Assembly: GCF_901709675.1 (NCBI RefSeq)
Contig: NC_051093.1
Coordinates: 2,122,053 to 2,186,052 of the forward strand
Source of the DNA: Syngnathus acus
Lineage: Eukaryota; Chordata; Actinopteri; Syngnathiformes; Syngnathidae
Length of the DNA stretch: 64,000 bases
Direction of reading: 5' to 3'
In this document: one piece after another, positions 13,047 to 24,016 of the stretch
Position numbering within the stretch: the first letter of the stretch is position 1
Layout: the number at the start of each line of letters is the position of its first letter
Made by a program: the position numbers and the translations under genes
Notes under the pieces: model-generated
Database searches by the model: none
What the model was told of the DNA's origin: nothing
The model's input: only the letters and a program-made list of their open reading frames with translations

Positions 13047-14042
13047 TTATGAGCTTTCTTTGTCTTTCTGGGCCAGGCTGGCGATGGCGTGGGCCAGGTT
13101 GTTGATGGCTTCAATCTTCCTCTCTTCGAGTGCTTTCTGCTGGGCCCACATCCTCAACTTCCTCTCCTGCAGCTCCATGTACAGCTGCAGGACGTCCTGC
13201 GGCGGCCTCGGACCACATGATGTTGAGGAAATCGCAGGGGGAGGCGACGGCAGAATGGGCGTGAATCTCTTGCTGCTTACCTTGGTCTTGTCCATCTTGG
13301 AACCCCGTCCAGCCGGCGCGTCTTTCCCCAGGACTCGGTGCATGGCCCCAAAAAACTCCCAATGGACGGCAGCCTCCCCCAGCCTCTTGGCCCGCTCGGC
13401 GTTCTTTCTGTAGGTGGTCAGCATGTTCCTCCATTTCAGGTCGCACTCGTGGGCCTTGACATCCACGTTGGCTGCTCCCTTCTCCCTCAGACGGGCATTG
13501 ACACCCTCGGCCACTGTCTCCCAAAGTTTCTTCTTCTTGCACACGGGCTGTTCAAAAGCCTGGTCCATTTCCAGACGGGTGTTGACCAGATGCCACGTCG
13601 CCTGGAGGGTCCATATGAACTCTAAAAGGGGCAAGAAAAATTGAAATTAGTTTGACTTCCCTCGCCCCTGCCACTTCATCTAGCTGTTCCAGTGGGGTCC
13701 CAAGGCATTCTCAGGCCCCGGGAAAAATGTTAAAAACCTTTTCTTTGTATTAAATTTGGGTGGGAGATGGGGGGTATAGGATCCTGAACATAACTTATTT
13801 TGAATAATGTAGTGAATTTTTAAATAAGTTTTTTAATTAGTATAAATCAATCAATCAGCCCTAATATTTAATTTTTAAAAAGTCTTAATAGTATCATAAT
13901 TTGTACTGTTGTGAAACCTAATATCAGTCATATCCAGTGATTTTGTTTTTCGCTTGCCCACTCCTCCTCCTCATCGATGCTTCGATGAAATAAAAACTTC
14001 AACAAGATACCAACCCGCTTTGGTTTCTTCGGCGTCCACCAT
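13047..14042 (-). CDS. Small Myb/SANT-like (trihelix type) DNA-binding protein
   Basis: I do not recognise a specific orthologue. Two exons on the minus strand, 14015-14042 and 13047-13621, join in phase 1 (G|AG makes Glu) to a 200-residue protein starting MVDAEETKAEF. The upstream exon was chosen because it supplies a good start (CCATGG) and the only compatible phase. Residues ~10-90 look like a Myb/SANT-like trihelix fold: spaced tryptophans (FIWTLQATWHLV, KKKKLWETVAEGVN, DLKWRNMLTTYRK) and basic residues. A Pro/Ser-rich linker follows, then a charged C-terminal helix (LQLYMELQERKLRMWAQQKALEERK) that could oligomerise. This layout is common in proteins derived from, or related to, the Myb-like partner of PIF/Harbinger transposons and in MSANTD genes. 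A nuclear DNA-binding role is inference. It is divergent from armc5. Confidence 0.75.
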
Positions 14043-14986
14043 GGACACTGCCGCTTCCTTCTCCCCCATTGCCTACCTTTGAATAACAATTGTTTCGGTA
14101 GTCTCCGTATTGTTGCAAAATCACAAGCATTTCGGTGAATGCGATGTCTCCATCGTTGAGATTAACAACCCCTTGGTTATAATGCCCTTCTTGCATTGGA
14201 CAATCCGGGTTTACGGCGAAACACTTGGCAGCTCAGGGAAATGTAGTCTATTTTATTCCACACGCAGTCGAACTGAACGGTGTTATTCACATGAATAAAA
14301 CTACAATCCCGAGAGGCCACGTACCGTATTGTGTTAGCGTTGCAACTCGGTTTGTAGTTTCGTCAAGCTGTAAACGTACAATAGAAAGCGACCCGGCGTG
14401 AAGGTTGGACTACAACTCCCAGCATTTATTAAACCGAGTCCTCCTCCGCGCTCCCTGCTTCTTTCCCAGAGCGCCCCTGTTTTCTTGTTTGGCTAAAGAT
14501 GGCGTTAGCGGCTAACACAGGCGATTGCATTTTGTGTCACACAAACTATTTGGACAGTTGCGGCACAGCAGCTAGTAATCATAGCTTTGCCTCGTCACTC
14601 GGTGTGTGAAAATATGTTACATTGGACAGACACGCGTCAGGGTGCCCGGAAAACGATTGGCTGGCCTTCGACACGACATAGGCCTGTTTTGCGGGAAGCG
14701 GAGGGAAAGCGATCGGAACTCTATTTCCCATCAGCAACCGCAGCATCAGGTGGTACAAGTTTTTTTTCCTCTACCGCAATATGTAGTTTTCCAGCCATGT
14801 GAGCGTCTTTTATTTGGTTTTTTGTTTTTTAAAAGAATCTATGACCTCAGTCGAAGCATCAATGGACCTAAAAATGTAATGAAATGCTCTTAAAAGCCTC
14901 CAAACGGTGGTATGTGTTGTATAAATGAAATCTTAAACAAAAGTGACGCACAAAATTAAGCCGAGAGGCTACCTGTAAAAAGAACC
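14043..14986. promoter_or_regulatory. Divergent promoter region with ZNF143-like sites (Myb/SANT gene / armc5)
   Basis: The 945 bases between the two start codons contain several matches to the ZNF143/THAP11 element (ACTACAAYTCCCAGMATG type): ACTACAACTCCCAGCAT at 14409-14425, AACTACAATCCCGAG at about 14299-14313, and, inverted, GGGAAATGTAGTCT at 14236-14249. The first is nearly perfect. Such sites mark housekeeping, often bidirectional, promoters. A non-coding armc5 5' exon may lie here, for example near 14500, but I cannot fix it. Confidence 0.7.
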
Positions 14987-17900
14987 ATGACTGCTTTACC
15001 TATGCAATGTGGCCGAAAGGCTTCTCGAGCACCTTCCAGCAGGGAAGGTTCTCTGTCAGCGCCAGAGTCCTCCTTGACCTGGTGCTTGACCCACCTGAGC
15101 AAGCCCCCACCTGACTTTCAAAGTGAACTGGAAAAAAGGTTCAGATTCTCCCAGTGGCGAGCTTTGGTGGCCATCCGAACACAGCACATAAAGGGGGACA
15201 AGGCCGGCATCACCCGCTTTCGGGCTCAGGGGGGACTGCGGCCCTTGCTGGACCTACTCGGCCAACCGGGGTGCTCCAGGAAGACTTTGGACCTGACCCT
15301 CAGCATCCTGGCCAACTGCTGCACTGAGCTGGAGACGCGCATTGAGGTGAGAGAAAGGATCCACTCACACTGCAATTATTTATACAGTTGCAAGAAAATG
15401 GTTTTAAACCCTCTGGTGTCACAGAGGAAGATGCTAATTTGTGCAGAAATTCAAGTCATCCTAAAGGGTTCCCATACATTTTCTTTTAACTGTATCTTTC
15501 TTTCAAACAATGAATCTTTATGAATTTCCAATGTAGGTTCGCAAGCTTGACGGAATAAATATTATTGGTGAGTTTCCTTTTTAGATATTTTCATGAAATG
15601 TTTTTGTGGCGTAAATCAGCACCTGTGCATGTACTGTACACACTTCACGGCATCTTGACAAATGTCCTTGTTGCCTCAGTGGACGTGATGAAGAAGAACG
15701 TGGCCCAGGAAACCATCCAGAACCGAGCCGCACGGGCTTTGGGGAACCTGGCCATGGATTCTGAGAGTTCGGCGCTCATTCACTCAGCCAGTGAGTCCCT
15801 GAGTCCGCACGTTAGATATTGATGTCACATTAAGATGAAATCAGACATGTCAGGTATCGCGATGCAATTGCCACATCGATGCTAGTGTCAGTAGCCTGTC
15901 TATGGCGTTTTACATAATGTTGTCCTTTTTGCCGCTCAGGTGGCGTTCCTCTCCTCCTCATGTGCTTGTCTTTGTCATCCGCCCCGTCGTCGCCCACCGC
16001 TGCGCCGCCCAAAGAGGCCTGCCCCAAACTGGAGTGCGCCCAGTCGGCCTCGCGGGCGCTCCTCTACCTCTCGGACACGCCCGCCAACCGCCTGTCTCTG
16101 CTCACTCAGGGCGCCCTCTCGGCCCTTGCCCCTCTCATCGCTCCGGAGTACCCTCAAAACCTGCGGCGAGCGGCCCTCAGGACTCTCCACGAGCTCACCC
16201 GAGGCTGCGGCCCCGAATGTGCCAAGGAGGTGTCCCGCTCGGGGGTCTTGGCGCAGCTGGGCGTCATTGTGTCCGGAGAGGCCGAGAAGCCCTTGGAGGA
16301 GCTGGCTCTGAAGACTTTGGCCAACTTGTGCTCCCAAGGATGCCTTCGTCCCTTGGTGGGCTCCCTGGGGGTAATCCCCAAGTTCACAGCGGAGGCAAAG
16401 AAGGACCCCCTCAAGTCGGGGGTCTTCCTTAAGGCGCTGTGCCTCTGCTGCAAGGAGGCGGTCAATCGCGTCAAGGTGAAAGAGAGCGGCGGGCTGGAAG
16501 CGCTGGTGGGCTTTCTGGCAGCGCACCCGGGTCACCCCCTAGCCCGGCTCGCCATTCTGGCCTGTGTGGACTTTGTCTTCGACGAGTCGGCCGTGGAGCA
16601 GCTGCAGGAGTTGGGGCTGGTCCCCCTGCTGGTGGCCCGGCTGGAGGAGCTCAACACGGGTGAGCAGACGGACTCAGCCGGCACCTCGGCGGGTTCGTCT
16701 CATGGCGAGCTCCTGTCGTCGTCGTGTTTGGACTCATTCGACTTTGCGCCTTTCGAGGACTGCAAGAAGGAGGAGGTCAACAGGGAACAAGGCTCCTCAA
16801 GCTTTTTGAGTCTCAGGTGCGACACATCCCAGCACAGTATGTTTTTACACCAACACGGGTCCTCTAACATTTTTTTACATTCATTACACAATTTACACAA
16901 ATTAGTCCATACTTTTTTTACACATTGTTTTTGCATCCAGGTCGTGGCTGCTGTCCGAGGGTATGATCTCCTCCGAAGAAGACTTGCTGGATTCCTCGAG
17001 CAGCGCAGATGGCGACTGGGCGGCATCACCCCCTCAAAGCTCACCGAACCCCGAAAGCCCCGCCCCGCTTAAAACCTGCTCCTCTTTCAACGCCGCTACC
17101 TCAAAGAACGATGCTCCCAACTCCTCGTCGACGCCGATGAAAGCCGGTGATCCGCCCCCCCGGACCCCCCCTGTTGTCTCGCCCTCCTCAAAAGCCGCTC
17201 ACCCAGCCTCCCCTCCCAAGTTCTCTTCACCCCACAGAAGGCGGCAGCGGGCGTACTTGACACTTTCCCCCACGGCGAAGCTCGCCGTCGACACGCCGCC
17301 ATCGGTGCCTCGGCGCTTCGCTTACCAGCACCCGTACCACCCCGAACCCTGGACACCCGAATCGCCCGTGCTTCTGCTGCTGTCTCGTTTCTCCCACGGC
17401 GCCGACCCCAGCCCCGCCCTGGTCACCTCTGGCGCCGTGCGGGGCCTGCTGCGATACCTCGGTCAGCACCGGGACCGCAGCAGTCGCTGCTTCCGCCTGC
17501 TGTGTCGCCTCACCTGCAACCCCAGCTGCCTCCAGGCGCTCCTCCGCACCGGAGCGGTGGCGCTCATCCACCACCACCTCTGCCAGAGGGACGGCGTGAA
17601 AGCCAAGGTTAAACAGCTCGGTAAGATATAGGTTGTGGAGCCAGCCATGTTGGATGTGATGTCAAACTTTGTGGGCACGGTCCATACAACGTTGCGTAGT
17701 CCCCTGGAACACAACATTACCGGCTGACCCTATGCCAATCTTGTCGGGAACACCGGGTTTGGTTGAACACGAGCAGTTTGCAACGTTGTCCTGTTTTGCG
17801 CAGGCGGGACTCTCCTCAACAATCTGCACATCCAATGCGAGTCGGCGTTTGGCGCGGGGGTTCTCTCACACGTCATGCTATCGGGCTCCGAGTCAGACCG

Positions 17901-19364
17901 AGTCAACTGCGCGCTGTCTCTGCCTTTAATTAGCAGGTGAGTCGGTCCTCTTTGAACCGCCAAAACGGCCGCTCCCAGGTTTGGCTTTCAGACATAAAAT
18001 TAAATCAGTCAATTATTCGGTTAGCATGACTTTTTATTTTTTACGTTCAGCCTTGGAATGAATTAAGATCCCCACAGTAATGGTGATTTCCTTTTTCTGT
18101 TAGCAACAAGCCCCTGTTGCGGAGACTCCTCCTGGACTCCGGCAGCCTTCTCTTGGCCCTGCAGCCTCTCAGTTGCTGCGACGATATGGACACCCACACC
18201 GCCGATTGTAGACGTCTGCTTTCCACCTGGCCGGACGCCTCACTCCACTCGCTCTACTCCTCCCTCCTGATTGGCTGCCTGTCTTCCCTGGTGTCCAGTG
18301 TCCAACTGCTCCCTGATGCCGGACGCTTGATGAAACTCCGTCAAAGTGAATCAGCGGCACCCCCTCCCTCTAAGAAGCCCCGTCACGTTCGCGTCTGCCC
18401 GTACATCACTTCCAACTTTGACCTCCTGCTGATTCTGGATGACGGGGCCGAGGTCCCGGCCAACAGGGAGGCCGTGGCCGGGTCTGGTTCTGAGTACTTC
18501 AGGGCTCTGCTGAAAGGCGGTTTCGGCGAAGCCAAATCCAGACAAGCCATCCGCATTAAAGACGTGACCGAAGGCATGCTGGTACCGGTGCTGCACCACC
18601 TGCACGGGTGCCGGACGGCGGCATCGAGCCAGGCGGACGAGTGCCAGTTTTTGGACTCGTTGATACTCGAGGGGCTTGCTCGCTGCCAGTCGGAGGATTT
18701 GTCCTTCCAGAAATCTCCATTAGGTGAGACCTTGATGGGAGCGTGTCGATTCATGGCCACGGAGCTTCAAAGAGAAATGGAGGAGCTCTGTGTGGTTTGT
18801 CTTCTGTTGACCATGGTCGAAGATCATGCGGCAGGAGGAGAACAGGACAGCACTGAGGAGCACCTGGCCAGCAGGACGTCGGAGATGGACCTGACTTGCG
18901 TTCAACTGCAAATCGAGACTCTTTTAGAAAAGAGCATGAAGACAACGACTTTCTTGAACAAAAAAGAGAGCAAAAACATCCCAGCAAGGAAAGTTGAGGC
19001 TATTTGTCAAATTCAAAGTTTGAAAACCTGCTCAGAAAAAGAGAAGTCAGAGTTGGAAAGCTCAGCTCGGAAAGCAGAACTTACGGACTCCCTTCAACCG
19101 ACGGGGAAAGAACCAGGAAGGGGTACGCGAGGGGTCCCGTCTGCACTTTTGCCGCAGGTGTACTGCTTGGCGCAGCGCTACAATTACCCGGCGCTGCGTC
19201 GAGCCTGCCTGGCGTTGCTGCTGGGCTGTCGGGACGTGGGTCGGCAGCCACGCTTCTCAGCAGACGAGGCTGCCGACTGCCTGCGAGAGACCGCCAGGCA
19301 GGCCGACTGCGTTGACACGCTCAAGCAGGATCTTCGCGGTCTGGCTGCAGACGCGCTAAGCTGA
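14987..19364 (+). CDS. armc5: Armadillo repeat-containing protein 5 (ARM repeats plus BTB)
   Basis: ARMC5 is a BTB adaptor for CUL3 ubiquitin ligase, and human mutations cause adrenal hyperplasia. Seven exons join in phase: 14987-15346, 15537-15567, 15680-15790, 15940-16816, 16941-17620, 17804-17936 and 18104-19364, giving 1150 residues against 935 in human. Landmarks are the N-terminal [50 protein letters not shown], successive ARM helices in exon 4 (residues ~168-460), [10 protein letters not shown], a Ser/Pro-rich linker, [16 protein letters not shown], a second ARM-like region, and a BTB domain near residues 826-880 ([32 protein letters not shown]). The extra length lies mostly in the linker and in a Lys/Glu/Ser-rich stretch after the BTB (18795-19157), which might instead be a retained intron. 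It is followed by AATAAA at 20074. Confidence 0.94.
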
Positions 19365-20817
19365 GAACCCAAGAAAGATTGTATGCGTGTTTTTGTTTTC
19401 TTTTGGAGGGGACTGCATTCTTTTTTTCTTCCATTTTCTTCTGCCACCTCATCAAGTATCACTGAAGATTCTTTGGCATATTGTGTGAAGTTTGGAAATC
19501 TGTAAGGATTTTAATGCTACCTCTTCACTCAACCTTGGACATAATTTTGTGAGACATTAATAATTTCATACGTCATACTTCAGGACAGATTTTCTTTCAT
19601 CAAAGGATAATTGTAAATTTATATTATTTAGGATTAGTTATACCTTAAACTATGAGTAATGGGCAGTTAAAATTGTAAGTAAATTTTATGGGGACACCTT
19701 GATGAATTCAAGGCTGTCTCATAATTGGCGATGACATACAGTACTTCCGTTTGTTTTGGGATTTTCTTTTAATGAGGTAAAGGTCTGTCTCTGTTGCTTT
19801 TGTTTCAACTTGTTTTGCTGGAAGTACGACGACAATCAACCTCATGTCTTCTTTATTTTGTACATAGTGATCATACGGAGATGGTGTAGATTTCACCTGC
19901 ACGGTATCAACTCCGTGCCACTGAAATATAAAGATTTACGACACTTGCCATGCTGTGTTCTGTGTTTTATTTACTAAGACTAAGTAAATTTAATTAATTC
20001 CTGTGGACCAATAATTCAATACAAGGGATGCTAACTTGCCAGACTACATACGTCCACTGTTTTTTTTTTCTTAAATAAACTTTTGTTGGTTGTCTTTCTT
20101 ATCGATAAAACTGATAATACTTAAATTAAAAATGTGTGTTTTTTTTTTTTTAATCCTGTTTTGAGGAAACTATTTTAACACGTCAACGTAAATCAGAACA
20201 TTTGAGCTCGATTTGTTTGCCTTGATCAGGTTGATCTCATCTCTGCACCACCTACAGTAGCTCAGTAACAAAATGAATGTCACTCTATATTATCAACAAG
20301 ACGAACTAATTGGCATTTTAAGAGTGTGTGGCGTATGTTTACGATTTAAGAATCCGTAGGCAATGTTCTAAAATAAGGTAATTTCATAAGCGGGCAACAC
20401 GGCGCCATCTTGGTAGAGGAATTCAACGTCATCTTCGGCGCCATCCTCCTCACCTGTCTGAATGGTAAAGCGTTCGTTCTTAAAAAGCTCATTAATAAAA
20501 AATAAAATAAAATAAGCTCATTAATCGTCCCGTTAGCTCAGTGTCAGTAATTTGAGTAGTTCCAAACTTTTGACAACGTTCGATGACGTGTCGTCGGGAC
20601 GCCTGAGGCAACTTTCAGACCTGTAGCTAACCAGCTTTAGCTGAGTTGCTAATGTTAGCATAATGTTGTGAACATGACCCCAATATTATTTTATAAACCT
20701 TAAGCCTGCTTTAAAAAAGCTGTTTTACATATCGTTTTTATTTCTTTGAGTCACAATATAGTTGGTAACTTGGTAGGATAAGTAATTATGCTGAGCAGCA
20801 GGTTACTTAGTGTACAA
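19365..20817. other. armc5 3'UTR and intergenic DNA
   Basis: AT-rich 3'UTR-like sequence reaches possible poly(A) signals near 19926 (AATATAAAG) and at 20074 (AATAAA). Beyond is a short GC-rich island at 20390-20465 with two GGCGCCATC words, discussed as a finding. I see no protein gene here. Confidence 0.5.
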
Positions 20818-21145
20818 CAGAAGTATCAAACTCAAGGCCCGGGGGCCAGATACGGCCCGCCACATCATTTTATGTGGCCCGCGAAGACAAATTGTGCATC
20901 AAATTCGTGTCATAACTAGAATTTCAAATGGTGTTCACTTTTAATCATATCTGTTTTTTTAAATATTTGACCAGTTTTTACTCATCTGATTTGAAAACGA
21001 GTTATTTGTAAGTTTTTCTTGTAGCTTTTACTGTATATAATATGAGCTGCTCATACATTTATTTGGGTTGACAGTCATAATGGCCCTCCGAAAGAAGCTA
21101 TGACTACAATGCGGTCCGCGAAAAAAAACGAGTTTGACACTCCTA
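20818..21145. mobile_element. Non-autonomous hAT-type MITE, 328 bp
   Basis: The element is flanked by an exact 8-base duplication GTGTACAA (20810-20817 and 21146-21153), which fits the hAT target pattern nTnnnnAn. Terminal inverted repeats are CAGAAGTATCAAACTC on the left and, read from the right end inward, TAGGAGTGTCAAACTC: 13 of 16 bases match. The inner sequence (AAGGCCCGGGGGCCAGA, GGCCCGCCACATC) is the widespread GTGTCAAACTC...GGCCCG type seen in many vertebrates. There is no transposase frame. Confidence 0.85.
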
Positions 21146-21471
21146 GTGTACAATATTCAAGGAGTGTGTGCAGTGTTTAAAACAAATCATTTCCTGAAGA
21201 AAAATCTGAGAAATTTGAAATTAAACACATTTAAGCTGTGTTGTATGTTTATTTTTGAACCAGCATGGTAATTTATAGTAAGTCTCAAAAATGTTTGATA
21301 TGATTGCCGAAGATAGTGTTAAAAATACACCAACTATAGGTGCTTTTTTTCAGTCTTTGTTAGTGCTCTATCTTGGTACTGCTGCCATGAAGAAATGATC
21401 TGACGCTTGAATTGGTGCATAAGATGATGTTTATTTCAGAGCAAGACAACACTGCATGGCTGGAAGGCCCC

Positions 21472-22292
21472 TCAGTGATGGGAGCTCTCATAACCGTCGG
21501 GCAGAGCGTTGGCATGAGAATTGTGAAACAGCGAGTGGTTGCCATCGCCCCATGGGAATTTCTGTTGGGAGACAGCGGTGAGTGATGTCTGAGTATTGCC
21601 ATAAATCTCGACCCGGGCGCACAGCGATGCAATACAAATAATGCCGAGGGAGTGTCAAGGGGCCACTCACCTTGGTGCGGATGCGGAGGTGTTGGTAGGG
21701 CACAAATTCTGGCGGCTCGTGCGAGTGGGCCTGCATCTTCATGTAGGCGTTGGCTATGCACACGGCCACGCCGGGCAAGGCCAGCACGAAGGTCAAGATC
21801 TTCCAAGTCCTCGCTGTGGAAAGGTCGGCAGCATGAATGAAATCTTTTCACGGTGGTCCATGATGAATTCCATTTGAATGCCAGCTAGGGAGCAAGGACG
21901 CGTGTGCTGGCTGCCAGCTTTAAAGTTCCTCATTAGCTACAAGCTGCATTTCAGCATGAATGTGACTGTAAGTGGGGCTATCTATTGCTAGCGGCAGGTG
22001 AGTCACAATTCATATGTGCCACAGATATTTTTTAACATTCTTTGACAGCAGGTGTCAACGTGCATAAATACTGAACTTCCTGTATTTATGCTTCCCATTG
22101 TTGAAGGTGCGTCGGATATTGGGAAAAAAACAAAGCCAAGGAACCCGCTGAGGCTTTGGTGAGGACATGCTTGTGTTCAAATTCTGATTTGGCGGCCTTT
22201 GTTTTTGTGAGTGTGAAGACGTTCTGACCTCCTCCCTCATGACTCGAATGCGACGCTGCGGCAAGCACCCGCCGAGCAGCCGACAACGACAT
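21472..22292 (-). CDS. cox6a2: Cytochrome c oxidase subunit 6A, heart/muscle type
   Basis: COX6A is a single-span subunit of complex IV in the mitochondrial inner membrane that modulates activity by adenine nucleotides. Three exons on the minus strand, 22229-22292, 21671-21813 and 21472-21561, give 98 residues, as expected. Exon 1 encodes a basic, Ala/Ser-rich presequence ([21 protein letters not shown]). Exon 2 holds [24 protein letters not shown], the transmembrane segment, then [13 protein letters not shown]. Exon 3 encodes [24 protein letters not shown], the family hallmark. The A2 assignment rests on position beside armc5, as on human 16p11.2, and on similarity; A1 is less likely. A poly(A) signal on the minus strand is at about 21429-21434. 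Confidence 0.92.
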
Positions 22293-22610
22293 CTGTGGAC
22301 AGACAGACCGCAGTTTGCAGGGTAGGACATGACAACACAGCTTTGTTTACTTCTGGGTCGTGCAGACTCAAGAACAACAATTTCGTTCTCATTTCAAATA
22401 TGCAGATGAGTAAGAGGGTTTTCTTTTTGCTAAACTTACTGCCGATGTGTCAGTAGTCTTTATTTGCCTCACAGCGCGCCTGTTGCTGGCTTTACCTTTT
22501 GTCTCCTTCCTGCTTGTTTTGTCCTTCAGTCTGTCCTGAGCTGAACTCACTGCGGCAGGCTCCTCCCTACTCTCACTCTGTCGCCGTGCCAGGGAACTTT
22601 GAGTTTATAT
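22293..22610 (-). promoter_or_regulatory. Likely cox6a2 promoter with 5'UTR exon
   Basis: Read on the minus strand, TATAAA lies at 22604-22609. About 110 bases downstream a strong donor AAAG|GTAAAG ends at 22496. A pyrimidine-rich tract and CAG acceptor abut the ATG at 22292 (CTGTCCACAG|ATG). This suggests one short non-coding first exon of about 80 bases spliced directly to the start codon. The reading is an inference from motifs only. Confidence 0.5.
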
Positions 22611-24016
22611 TAAACCCAGTGCAGCGGGCCCACCGATCCAGTATGTGCCCGAGAAGCAATGCGGGAGGCGTGTCTCTGCCTTAGGCCGCTTCATAAAAAG
22701 ATCCACACGGTATCTCGGGTTTTTTAAATCTCACATGACTGCAAATCCTCGGCGAGATGCAAAGTCAGGCGTGTAGGTGAGAAAGTAAGTTTGTGGAAAA
22801 ACGTTTAGTTACACTTGTGACACTTTGACTGGATTTTCACCACCTGGCCAAGTGCCCGATTGTCATTGCCAATCCCCGAAAAAGAAAATCAGACGCATAC
22901 AAGTCCACACATCCAAGTTGAAACTGCTTCATGTGTGACATGTGCCCGTTAGCTTGAGGACAGTATAAAGACAGATGGCAGGAGTTTCCTGTCTGCATTT
23001 CAGTGTTGACGCTTTGCTTTTGTTGCCTGCACCTGGCCGCTTGCAAGAGCGCCTGATGTCATGCAAACAGTCAGTCCACGGTGTTATTGTGGGAAGCAAC
23101 GTAGCGGCCATCTCGGCACAGGCCCACCTTTCCGTGCGCTCCGACAGAAGGCAGCCGGCCTTTTATTGCCAAGCAAAGGTGGACAGACAGACAAATGTTT
23201 AGAGTGGAACCGGCGGACGGTGAGTCAGACGGGGGTGATGTTTGGATCTCGTGTTCGCTACCTCCAAGGAAGACGATGCGGTGGTCCAAAGTCAGCTGGC
23301 CCCAAAAAAAACTAGGGTGCGCTCTTTTTTTGGCAGAACCGGCCTATACGATGTAAATGCTAGATAAAGAATGAAATAAATGCCAGCACGGGCCTATGCT
23401 TCGTGTTCCTAGTCTCAACACTTGATCGCCACAACCTCCTGTTGCTATGGAAACTCTTACTATATGCTTTTTGGATAGATTTTCTTGGCATGGTCCTGCT
23501 CCCATCTTGTACACTGATGTGAGCCCACTGCCAAAACATTTGCAACTCACTTTTCATGCACTTCTGTGGAAGCAGGCTGAAGGTCCGGTCCGTTTTGGGG
23601 TGTCGCCGTTTACACTGTATGAATCGAGCCAGATGTACAACTTCAGAAAGTCGGCTGTCTTAATGCTAACACACGACGCAAAAGCTAACAAAGCCAGCAT
23701 CGATGGTTTCGCCCTTTAGTGTCCATGTAGTGGTATGGCCTTTATCCTCAGCGTGTAGATGACAACCGGTGGACAGTGACGGTCAACCCATACGCAACGT
23801 ATGCAACCTGCAGTACCTTCGTTGTGAAATATAAAGCCAAAAACTCAATGTATTTCAATGTAAACGTTGCCATGGAGACGGTGCTCGCCCAGCCAGGATG
23901 TGGCCTGCCCGTGCCAGCACCGAGGGTGGGTAGCGCTCGGAGGGAGGAGAAGGAGCGCAAATATAAAAGACGGCAGGAGATGCTCCATCCAGTCATCGAT
24001 TCAACCCTCCTCCGTC
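22611..24016. promoter_or_regulatory. Intergenic DNA with TATA box of the elastin-like gene
   Basis: No gene is supported between the cox6a2 promoter and the next start codon. TATAAAAG at 23962-23969 lies 48 bases upstream of the ATG at 24017, the right distance for a short 5'UTR of about 25 bases. This suggests a focused, tissue-specific promoter for the glycine-rich gene. The rest shows no clear repeat or exon. Confidence 0.6.

Noticed and set aside
13999-14196. 65-codon minus-strand frame as first exon of the Myb/SANT-like gene
   Set aside because: Its phase does not fit the next exon; the overlapping frame starting at 14042 gives the correct phase and a better start context.
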